From Symbiodinium natans (taxonomy: Eukaryota; Sar; Dinophyceae; Suessiales; Symbiodiniaceae), in contig CAJNDS010002072.1 in assembly GCA_905221605.1 (NCBI GenBank), positions 611,197-638,696 on the forward strand: DNA of 27,500 nucleotides, read 5' to 3'. The stretch's first letter is position 1, and each line of letters starts with the position of its first letter. The notes beneath the pieces are model-generated. The model saw nothing but the letters and a program-made list of their open reading frames with translations. It did not search any database and was not told where the DNA came from. Below, one piece after another: positions 1 through 7,605 of this stretch. The translations under genes and the position numbers were made by a program.

Positions 1-253
1 CGTCACGTAAGTAGGTTGTACAGTAAGGTTGAGTGCGGGCTTCGGGATTTTTAACCCCAAAACCCTACAATATTCTGCTTGGGGTTTTGGGGTGGCTCCC
101 TAAACACGAAATGCTTGTCCCGAAGCCGTAAGCTGTAAGCCCTAAACCCTAAAACCTAAACCCCAAAGCCTCCATCCACCCTCACCTTCGATTGCAGCCG
201 CCCCGGAAATCTGCCCGTGCCAACGACTCAGGGTGCGGGGAAAAGGGATTACC

Positions 254-350
254 TAGTTGCTGAGTTCATAAGCCCCAAGAAAAGTGTACACTTTCAGTTC
301 TATAGGGGAGTATGGTAGCCCAAAAAGTGTAAAGTGTACTCAGTCAACTA
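254..350. mobile_element. Possible inverted-repeat element (97 bp)
   Basis: TAGTTGCTGAGT at left and ACTCAGTCAACTA at right are imperfect complements. AAAGTGTACACTTT near the left and AAAGTGTAAAGTGTAC near the right pair as well. Confidence 0.45.
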
Positions 351-460
351 TGTGAACACCTGCCACTAGTTCCAGAAGAGCCTAAAGAGAGGCACCCTAA
401 ACCCTAAACCTTAAACCCTAAACCCCGACACCCGAAGACCAGTGGCCTCCTCGTACTTGC

Positions 461-522
461 CAGATGATGGTTGGCCCAGAAGGCCCGCTTCCATCTTGGC
501 TGAATATGGTGACTGGCTGACC
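461..522 (-). CDS. Possible exon, unrecognised
   Basis: The acceptor CTTTCAG is followed by GQPVTIFSQDGSGPSGPTII and a GC-type donor GCAAGT. The 62 nt size matches kinase exons in this window. No family. Confidence 0.3.
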
Positions 523-852
523 CTGAAAGCAGCAGGACGCAGGGCTGCAGTCTAACCCTAAACCCTAAACCCTAAACACTATATCACCATGTCCATGCAG
601 CCCAGAATTTCCCCAGGTGTTGCAGGGGGAGGGGAGGGGCTACTCTGCCCCTTGAACCCTTCCAGGCGGAAACGCCCTTAGGACCCTCAACTCTCAACCC
701 AAAACCCCTAAAGCCTAAACCCTAAACCCTAAACCATAAGCGTCTGCATGGTTCGAGGCTGAAGCTGCAGGCAACCGGTAGCACGTGGCGGTTGTCCAAA
801 GACAGGGGTTTTTGGGCGAAGGGCTTATAAAGGGTTTAGGCTTTCCCGTAGA

Positions 853-941
853 CCCAAAACCCTAGACCCTAAACTCTAAACCCTAATCCTAAACCCTAAA
901 CCCTAAATCCTAAACCCTAAACCCTAAACCCTAAACCCTAC
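853..941. repeat. Interstitial telomeric tract, CCCTAAA
   Basis: About 12 heptamers with point variants (CTCTAAA, TCCTAAA). The first 1.1 kb otherwise holds shorter similar tracts and two weak exon candidates. Confidence 0.9.
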
Positions 942-1069
942 ACAACAGAACCTCTCATCAAAGCCGCCCAAAAGGGGACACTAACTTCGAAGAACCACCA
1001 GACGCAGCAGGCAAGCTTGTCGAGAAATCCCTCCCACGGCCTGAGCCCTGGTCATGTACAACCCCAGGA

Positions 1070-1134
1070 TTTAGGGTTTGGGTTTAGGGTTTAAAGTTTA
1101 GGGTTTAGGGTTTAGGGTTTAGGGTCGGGTTTAG
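1070..1134. repeat. Interstitial telomeric tract, TTTAGGG
   Basis: Opposite orientation to the tract at 853-941, with about 130 bp of unique sequence between them. Confidence 0.9.
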
Positions 1135-1753
1135 GAACCCGAAGCCACTGGCCTCCATCAAGCGGTTCTACAACGGAGTGCCCTAATAGCCCTGTAAGCC
1201 CTAAAGCCCACACTCTAAGCGCTAAACCGGAAACTCCGTACCCTACACTCTGACTCTAAGCCCTATAGCAGGGCCCGAAAGCCTAATTTGTGGACGCAAA
1301 GCCTTTGACTATTAAGCTTAGTGGGGCCTCTAGGTATTCTGGGGTTTGACTAATGAATCGCAACCGTAAATACATACTTCAGAGGACTCAATCACGCACC
1401 CCCCCCCTAACCCGTGGACATAGTGACTGCGTGTATACCTACAAGGCCCCTGTGTTGGGGGCTTTCTTACTGTATAGGGCCCATGTGCGGGATTCAACCC
1501 AGAACCCAATATCACGTCTGGCTTTCGCGTAGAGGTTTACGGTCTCAGGAATAGCTGATCGGGGTCCTGATGCTAAGGGATCCTACCGTTGGGGGTTCTA
1601 CATCAGGGGTCCCTAAATCCCAAAACCCTAAAAACCCAAAACCCTAAACCCTTCTTGCCGTAAATCCCCACTTAGGCTGTGCAGGCCTCCTCTCGGGGTT
1701 CCATTCAAAGCATCGCGAGAGGAGCGCGCGGATACTTTGTCCGCCTTCCTTTG

Positions 1754-1903
1754 CAGACCCCTGGGAGGATCAAACAAGTAGATCCCCTCAAGGGTCCGTA
1801 AGAATAAACCCTAAACCCTAAACCCTGAACCCTGAACCCTGAACCCGAAACCCTGTAGGGTACTATTTGGGGGTTCTACTTTTTGGATCCTCCCAGGGGT
1901 CTG
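1754..1903. mobile_element. Inverted-repeat element with a telomeric core (150 bp)
   Basis: CAGACCCCTGGGAGGATC at the left has an exact complement at the right end. The arms continue through AAACAAGTAGATCCCC and AAAAAGTAGAACCCC. Between them lies about 50 bp of CCCTAAA/CCCTGAA units. GCAGAC occurs at 1753-1758 and 1909-1914 and may be a target duplication. Confidence 0.75.
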
Positions 1904-1920
1904 GGCTAGCAGACATGGGA

Positions 1921-2018
1921 GCCAAGTACCTCATTGTTGTGTACTTGGGCCCCAAGGCCCGTATATAGGAAGTACTTTGAGGCCCAAGTATTCCCTATTT
2001 AGGTACATGGACCCTTAG
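1921..2018. mobile_element. MITE-like element family 4, copy with decayed left end
   Basis: It shares TATATAGGAAGTACTTTGAG and the right terminus GGTACATGGACCCTTAG with the copy at 22019. The right end runs into three tandem copies of a 17-mer. Confidence 0.75.
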
Positions 2019-2059
2019 CACCCCTGGACCCTTAGCACCCCTGGACCCTTAGCACCCCT
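2009..2059. repeat. Three tandem copies of a 17-mer
   Basis: GGACCCTTAGCACCCCT is repeated three times without change. The first nine bases are the right terminus of the adjoining family 4 element. Confidence 0.95.
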
Positions 2060-2101
2060 AAACCCTAAACTCTAAACCCTACACCCTAAACCCTAAACCC
2101 T

Positions 2102-2146
2102 AAATCGGACCCGTTGCAGGGTTCAGTAGAGACAGTTGCGCAGCCC
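2102..2146 (-). CDS. Possible small exon
   Basis: After CCTCAG the minus frame reads ALGCATVSTEPCNGSD, between CCCTAAA and TTTAGGG tracts. Context only. Confidence 0.2.
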
Positions 2147-2637
2147 AAGGCCTGAGGAGTATAGGAGAGCAGCCAGAACCCTAGAAGGAGGGGCCCCCCT
2201 TGTACTCTGTTTAGGGTTTAGGGTTTAGGGTTAAGGGTTTAGGGTTTAGGGTGTATAGGACCTACTCTACCCGAAGGCTCCTACGTAGTACCTTTTTGCA
2301 GTAGTATACTAGAATCCCCAAAAAGGTAACCCCAAAAGGAGCCTGTCGGTACTCTACTAGAGGTATAGGGGACCTTTCGAACCTAAGTTCTCATACCCGA
2401 ACACCCACCTTTGGGTCTGTATAACACTTCACTTATTACTGGTGGGTCCCCTCCTTGTATACCCTGTACGGTTGGGGGTCTCGATTCCCTCCGGTTTTCA
2501 GGGCCCGAGCCTTGAGGCGATTTCAGGGTTCAGGGTTCTAGAGGAGTTGAGGGTTTAAAGTTTAGGGTTTACACTTTGGTAGTGTAGGATTTAAGGTTTA
2601 AAGTTTAAGCTTAAACTTAGGTAACGCAGGGTGTAAC

Positions 2638-2704
2638 GCTTCAAGTTCAGGATCCCGGTGTCCTCGCGGTACAGGCCTGCAGCCAAGTCGACGTGACTCG
2701 GCAC
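2638..2704 (-). CDS. Probable exon, unrecognised
   Basis: After CTGAG the minus frame reads VPSHVDLAAGLYREDTGIL followed by NLK; an in-frame TGA lies just upstream of the acceptor, which supports the exon start. A GTTACA donor fits. Coding-like; family unknown. Confidence 0.4.
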
Positions 2705-2975
2705 CTCAGTTGCATGCAGTCCGCTCTTTCAGGAATTTGGGATTCAGGGTTTAGGGTTTAGGGTTTAGGGTTTAGGGCTTTTTTAGGTTCTACTTTAGGG
2801 TTTCGAGGGGACGACAGACTACACGAGCCTGAGCCTGAATTACACTTCTCCCCCCCCTGTGTCGGCCTACGTTAATTGACACGCAAATTACAAGGTCTCA
2901 TCAAGTAGAGGACTGTGGAGTGAACAGAAGCAAAGGCTGCCCCAAAGATCCAGGCATCTCAAAAAACATCTACAT

Positions 2976-3077
2976 GAGTGGTTGTCAAAATTATGGTCCC
3001 TTTTTGGATCCAAATTGTAATACGGCACCTAATATTTCGGGTACCCCAAAAAGGGGTCATAATTTTGACAGCCGCCC
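2976..3077. mobile_element. Inverted-repeat element family 5 (102 bp)
   Basis: GTGGTTGTCAAAATTATGGT and, in complement, GCGGCTGTCAAAATTATGAC form about 30 bp termini, both running into CCTTTTTGG. ACAT flanks each side. Confidence 0.75.
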
Positions 3078-3809
3078 ACATAATTAGGCCCCGTGTAAAG
3101 CCAAAGGCTTCCCTACTTAGGTACATGGGATCCTAAGCCTGAAGCCTAAGCACTCAGTACAAAGTAAATTTCAGGGCTGCCCTAGACCCTAAACCCTAAA
3201 CCCCAAACCCAAAACTTTAAACCCTAAACCCTAAGTCCGGTGAACAAGCAACGCCGAAGATCAGACCAAGGGTGAGGTGGCCAGCAAAACAAAAAACTGT
3301 CATTTAGGGTTTAGGGTTTAGGGTTTGACATTTTGGGTTAGGGTTTAGGGCAGTTTTAGGTTCTAGGGCTTCAGGCTTTGGAGGCAACAGGGCATTTAGG
3401 GCTTCAGGGTTTGGGGCTAAGGGGAATTAAGTTCTTGGGCTTGATTAGGGTTTTAGGGCATTGCAAGGACGCACCCCTTGCCACACTAACTGTAGTTAAG
3501 GGACTTCAAACCGAAGGTAAGACCCTCCGAGCCCAATTAGGGTCCTGATAAGTCTACTTGCAACTAGGGGGGGCCCTCCTTGTAGGGTTGGGGCTTCAGG
3601 GCTTTTAAGCTTGAGAGCTTAGGGTTTGGAGGTACAGGTTTAGGAAGGCTTAAAGGTTTATAGGAGGGCTTGAAGGCATAGGAGGGCTACCGAGTCAGAG
3701 CTAGGAAACAGGCTTTAGGGTTTGGGGTTTAGGGCTTAGGGTTTTGGGTTTATCCGTGCCCTTCTAGATGCTGTTCACACGACCAGTTTGACCGACCATT
3801 CGCGCGACC

Positions 3810-4040
3810 ATGGATCGTTCTCAAGTCTTGCTAGGAAGTGACCAATTCTTCTCCAGCGTCCTGCAGGGCTGTGCCGGACTTCATCATCGGCAACCTATGC
3901 AGATCCTCCACGTCTTTGTGCTTGAATTCAGCGTGCTGGCGATCGTCTTAGCAATGCTTTGCTGTTACATGCAACGCATGCGACCCAGCCTCTGTCAGTT
4001 TTTACCAGGCGTCGACCCCGTGAACGGACTTGTACCCTAA
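3810..4040 (+). CDS. 76-codon ORF with a hydrophobic segment, doubtful
   Basis: ATG to TAA with a strongly hydrophobic stretch around VFVLEFSVLAIVLAMLCC. The minus strand of the same DNA reads EFKHKDVEDLHRLPMMKSG, which looks at least as protein-like, so the strand is undecided. The stretch lacks telomeric repeats and probably holds an exon on one strand. Confidence 0.3.
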   Translation: MDRSQVLLGSDQFFSSVLQGCAGLHHRQPMQILHVFVLEFSVLAIVLAMLCCYMQRMRPSLCQFLPGVDPVNGLVP

Positions 4041-4141
4041 GGTCCATGTACGCAAAAAGGAAGATACTTGGGCCTTAAGGTGCCTCCTATATAGGTACGT
4101 TTGGGGCCAGAGTACATAATGATGAGGTACATGGACCCTTA
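4038..4141. mobile_element. MITE-like element family 4, full copy
   Basis: Ends TAAGGTCCATGTAC and GGTACATGGACCCTTA; the interior retains CTCCTATATAGG. It abuts the 3810-4040 open stretch. Confidence 0.8.
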
Positions 4142-4414
4142 TATAAGGTTCAGGATTCAGGACCGTAGGGTGAAGGATTCAGGATTAAGCGTTAGAATTT
4201 CTGAGGCATACGAAGCCGCAATTCTCCTACGCACAGCATTTCCAGGGCCTCCTGTAGCCCAAGCTTTTCATCCCCAGTCCGAAGACCCCTAAACCCTAAA
4301 CTCTAAACCCTAAACCCCCAAGATCCCAAACCCAAAGCCCCCCCAAAACACCGAAAGCTCCTGACTCAGGGTTTGGGGTTTAGGGTTTAGGGTTTAGGGT
4401 TTAGGGTTGAAAGC

Positions 4415-4466
4415 CCCATGTTGACGGCGGCCCAGGCGCCCACGGCGCCTGCCTCCTTCGCAACAC
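4415..4466 (-). CDS. Possible small exon
   Basis: After CACAAG the minus frame reads VAKEAGAVGAWAAVNM, Ala-rich and coding-like. No diagnostic motif. Confidence 0.25.
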
Positions 4467-4764
4467 CTTGTGAGGGGAGGCTCATGGTTTGGGGCTTAGG
4501 CTTTTAGAGTTCTGGGTTTGGGGTTTAGGGTTTTGTGGTTCAGGACTTTAGGGTCTGGGCCTATTCGGAAAGGGTCGCGGGTTTAGGGTTGATCTACATT
4601 TGGGGCTGGTTAAGGGGTAGCTAGCGCAGAAAATAACATGCAAAACCAAAACAGCAGGTGTGGTAGACATCGCTCCAGGGTGTGAAAACTGAATGACGCT
4701 CAAACAGGGGTGCAACTCCAAAAATCGAAGAGCACCAACTTTTGCTTGACGGGCGACTGGAATA

Positions 4765-4868
4765 CTAAGGGTCCACGGAACTGAATGGGGAATACTTGGC
4801 GGCGCGGAGTTCTTATATAGGAAGTAAGTTAAGGCGCAAGTATTCCATACAGAGGTGCATGGACCAGG
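4765..4868. mobile_element. MITE-like element family 4, diverged copy
   Basis: TAAGGGTCCACGGAAC at left and GGTGCATGGACC at right; the interior TTATATAGGAAGTAAGTTA matches the family. Confidence 0.72.
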
Positions 4869-5068
4869 TTAAAGGATTGGGTTTTAGGGTATGGGGTTTA
4901 GGGCTCCGAACCCTAAACCCTTACATGCGGCTCCCTGAGAAGCCCAAGCCCTAATCCCCAAACTCTGGAAACTAGGGGCTTCGGGTTAGGGTTGAGGGTT
5001 TCGGGCAGGATTTAGGGCTTAGGATTTAAAACTAGGACTCCGGGTTTAGGGTCTTTGGATGTCTTTCT

Positions 5069-5145
5069 CTAGGGTTTCGGGTTTAGGGTTAGGGTTTAGG
5101 GTTTAGGGTTTAGGGTTTAGGGGTTTGTGGTTTAGGGTTTAGGGT
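5069..5145. repeat. Interstitial telomeric tract, TTTAGGG
   Basis: About ten units; followed by a short C run and a coding-like island. Confidence 0.9.
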
Positions 5146-5149
5146 CCCC

Positions 5150-5210
5150 CCCCCACCGCCTTCTCGGTGACCTCCTCCACCGTTTCGCACTCAGAATGGG
5201 GCGCAGCCTT
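5150..5210 (-). CDS. Possible small exon
   Basis: The minus frame reads VDKAAPHSECETVEEVTEKA, acidic and protein-like, following an in-frame TGA that would lie in an intron. Here the flanking telomeric tracts are the reverse of the usual exon arrangement. Confidence 0.25.
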
Positions 5211-5249
5211 GTCGACTCAAAATGACATCCCAAGCCCCAGCTTGCTCGG

Positions 5250-5335
5250 GAACCCTAAACCCTAAACCCTAAACCCTAAACCCTAAACTCTAAACCCTAA
5301 ACCCTAAACCCCATACTAACCCTAAACCCTAAGTA
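5250..5335. repeat. Interstitial telomeric tract, CCCTAAA
   Basis: About eleven units; a TTTAGGG tract in the opposite sense starts near 5382. Confidence 0.9.
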
Positions 5336-5513
5336 AACCCAAGAAATTGAGCTCCAAGATGCGGGCCGAAGCCCTATGCCGGTTTAGGGTTTAGGGTTTA
5401 GGTTTAGGGTTTAGGGGCCACTGTGCGGTCAGCTACCTGAATTACGGTCCCTTCGGGCAGGGTTTAAGGTTTCGGGTCTAGGGTTTAGGGGGTATCCCAA
5501 AAGGATTGTACCT

Positions 5514-5616
5514 GAGGTCCATGTACCTAAATAGGAAGTCCTTGTGCCCTAAAGTACCTCCTATTTGGGGATTTCAGGGGCCCAGGTACACAACAATGAG
5601 GCACATGGACGCTTTA
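5514..5616. mobile_element. MITE-like element family 4, full copy
   Basis: Ends GAGGTCCATGTACCT and GAGGCACATGGACGCTTTA with the family interior. An ORF across it is incidental. Confidence 0.75.
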
Positions 5617-6120
5617 GGGGTACAACTTAGCGAGCTGGCCAGGCACATCTGCCTTCAGACAAACACCCTCCCCGCGCTAAAGGTGCGATAACATACCTGT
5701 CCGAGAGTTTAACCCTACAAGGAGGTTAAGGGGCTGATAACCCAAGTTTGGAGCCCCCTAAACCCTAAACCCTAAACCCTAAGCCTTAAATCCTAAACCA
5801 ATTTAGGGTCCTCATAACTCTACTCATTTCTAGGGAGCCCCGCCTTGTAGAGTTTAAGCCTGAGTGCTTCACCCACATCTCGAAGCCCTGCCCTACTCTC
5901 CCACTGCACTGAGAGCCAGCCCCGCCAAAGAGCTCTGTGAGGACACAGCCTAAGCAGTTGCGGGCCCTCACTCAGACGGTTTCGGGGCTAACCCCCCCCC
6001 CCCCCCCCAACCCTAACCCCCGCAAGCCCTGAACCCTAAACCCTAAGCCCTATAGGCCCTATAGGCCCTAAACCCTAAACCCTTATAAACCCTAAACCCT
6101 AAACCCTAAACAACAGCCTA

Positions 6121-6406
6121 CATGGGTCAAAAAGGGGTTGGCGACTCAGGGCTGGGGGAGCTTCGATGCCATGACCCCAAAGGGTGGGTTGGGCTTGCTG
6201 CTTCTGCTACCATCCGTTGGCTTCTTCTTCCCAGATCTTCCAAAACCCCTTAATTAAGGTATATACCCTAATTCAGAATAAGAATCCTTAGTATACATTC
6301 GGGTATATTCCTTATAATTAAGGGGTTTTGGAAGATCTGGGTTCTTGCCAGTGATGACGAGCGGCAGATTTTCTATGCGTACGAACGTACACTACGAGAG
6401 ATCTAA
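6121..6406 (+). CDS. Possible plus-strand coding sequence interrupted by an inverted-repeat element
   Basis: The plus strand from 6121 reads through WVGLAASATIRWLLL to 6229. Skipping the 112 bp element and one TTCTT copy, the frame continues ASDDERQIFYAYERTLREI-stop to 6406. Both halves look coding. No recognised domain. The element could be an intron, or could have disrupted a gene. Confidence 0.35.
6230..6341. mobile_element. MITE-like element family 1, copy 1 (112 bp)
   Basis: The termini are long inverted repeats, CCCAGATCTTCCAAAACCCC at the left and its complement at the right, extending through TTAATTAAGG; the AT-rich interior is itself near-palindromic. TTCTT flanks both sides (6225-6229, 6342-6346), a candidate 5-bp target duplication. 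No coding capacity. Confidence 0.85.
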
Positions 6407-6950
6407 CTCGCTAGTGTCACTACAATGTGTCACTACAACAAACGCAGATGCTCACTGATCGCTATTTTTCTTAGTTTAGTGCTGCAATACGCGACGTCTC
6501 TGCACCGGCTTGGTATGGGGTTTTTGGGTTTTGAAGAGACACCCCCCCCCTCCCCCAGCTACCCCCACCCCCATTGTAGTTCCGTTCTTCGGTGCTTGTT
6601 CTAGATTAGGTTACATAACCATGTACAGGTCAGCATCCTCAACAAAGATCCACACTCGACGGTTCTAGGGAAGCCGTAAATCTTCCACCTTTGGCCAGGG
6701 TTCAGGATTTAGGCTTTGGAGATCAACGGCCGGCCCCCGACCATCACGAAACTTACCTGAACCCAACCCCTACTGGCCCTACTGTATGTTTACAAGATAA
6801 CTAAGCTTAAATGAAATTCTCCTGAAGGCTCTAGGCCTCTAGGCCTTAAACCATATGCAAGCCCTAAACCTTTTGCCTGATTTAGGATTTCCGACGCCGC
6901 TGAGAGGCCCATACAACTCCAAAGCACTACCCTCAAGAGCCTACCCGAAA

Positions 6951-7010
6951 CCCTAAACCCTAAACCCTAAACCCTAAACCCTGAACACTAAACCCTAAAC
7001 CCTAAAACTC
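6951..7010. repeat. Interstitial telomeric tract, CCCTAAA
   Basis: Left flank of a GC-rich island at 7011-7108. Confidence 0.9.
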
Positions 7011-7022
7011 CACGGTACAACC

Positions 7023-7100
7023 TGGCGCACCCAGTCGGGCCGCCCCGCCCAGAGACCAGAGGTCGGAAGCTGGGCTCTGGTTTCGCAAGGCTTCCAGACC
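7023..7100 (-). CDS. Coding-like island between telomeric tracts
   Basis: After CTCCCAG two minus frames are open; one reads LEALRNQSPASDLWSLGG and ends at a GTTGTA donor. DLWSLG recalls kinase subdomain IX, but the MmgE/PrpD gene separates it from the kinase exons and the rest does not fit. Confidence 0.25.
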
Positions 7101-7116
7101 TGGGAGAGATCGGGGT

Positions 7117-7269
7117 TTAGCGTTTAGGGTTTAGGGTTTAGGGTTGAGGGTTGGGGGTTTAGGGTTTAGGGTTTAGGGTTTAGAGTTTAGGGTTTAGGGT
7201 TTAGGGTTGAGGGTTTAGGGTTTAGGGTTGGGGGTTTAGGGTTTAGGGTTTAGGGTTTCGGGTTTAGGG
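7117..7269. repeat. Interstitial telomeric tract, TTTAGGG (about 150 bp)
   Basis: Right flank of the island at 7011-7108; includes TTGAGGG and TTGGGGG variants. Confidence 0.92.
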
Positions 7270-7350
7270 CGCACAGAAGCTGTAGTCTTTGCCGTCGCCC
7301 CCTCCACAAGCACGTCTACTTCCGCAGGCGGCGCAGAACCAATGAGGACT
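7265..7350 (-). CDS. Coding-like island downstream of the MmgE/PrpD gene
   Basis: The minus frame reads TVLIGSAPPAEVDVLVEG then ATAKTTASVR before running into telomeric sequence. A fragment of the GGTCCATGTACC element lies just 5' of it. It probably belongs to another minus-strand gene. Family unknown. Confidence 0.3.
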
Positions 7351-7353
7351 GTA

Positions 7354-7380
7354 CAACTCAAACGTTCCATGTACCTATAT
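7354..7380. mobile_element. MITE-like element family 4, terminal fragment
   Basis: CGTTCCATGTACCTATATAG resembles the left terminus and first interior bases; no matching right end follows. Confidence 0.45.
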
Positions 7381-7467
7381 AGTACATACTTGTGTTCTAA
7401 AAACCACGTCTGGGACAAAAAACCGTAGCCCGCATGTGCACAAGGCACGGGTCACATCGTCATCTCC

Positions 7468-7557
7468 TAAACCCTAAACCCTAAACCCTAAACCTTAAAC
7501 CCTAAACCCTACACCCCAAACCCGATGCCCTAAACCCTAAACCCTAAACCCCAAACC
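7468..7557. repeat. Interstitial telomeric tract, CCCTAAA, abutting the MmgE/PrpD stop codon
   Basis: The tract ends directly against the TGA of exon 3, so the 3' untranslated region would start in telomeric repeat. Confidence 0.9.
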
Positions 7558-7605
7558 TCAGGCGGTCACCTTGTCCATCAACTCACTGAGACTGCCGAGC
7601 GTCTC
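7558..7605 (-). CDS. Exon 3 (last) of the MmgE/PrpD gene
   Basis: Exon 3 has 15 codons plus TGA, reading ETLGSLSELMDKVTA. It sits between a CCCTAAA tract on the left and element/telomere sequence on the right. Bacterial relatives end with a similar leucine-rich helix, so this supplies a natural C-terminus. Without it the protein would run into CCCTAA-derived residues. Confidence 0.7.
   Translation of the reverse strand, partial: ETLGSLSELMDKVTA

Noticed and set aside
1-1140. A chromosome end, given the telomere repeats
   Set aside because: Tracts are short, occur in both orientations throughout the window, and are separated by genes and elements, so they are interstitial.
1330-1515. 61-codon minus-strand ORF
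   Set aside because: No protein-like composition or conserved motif; includes the complement of a C run.
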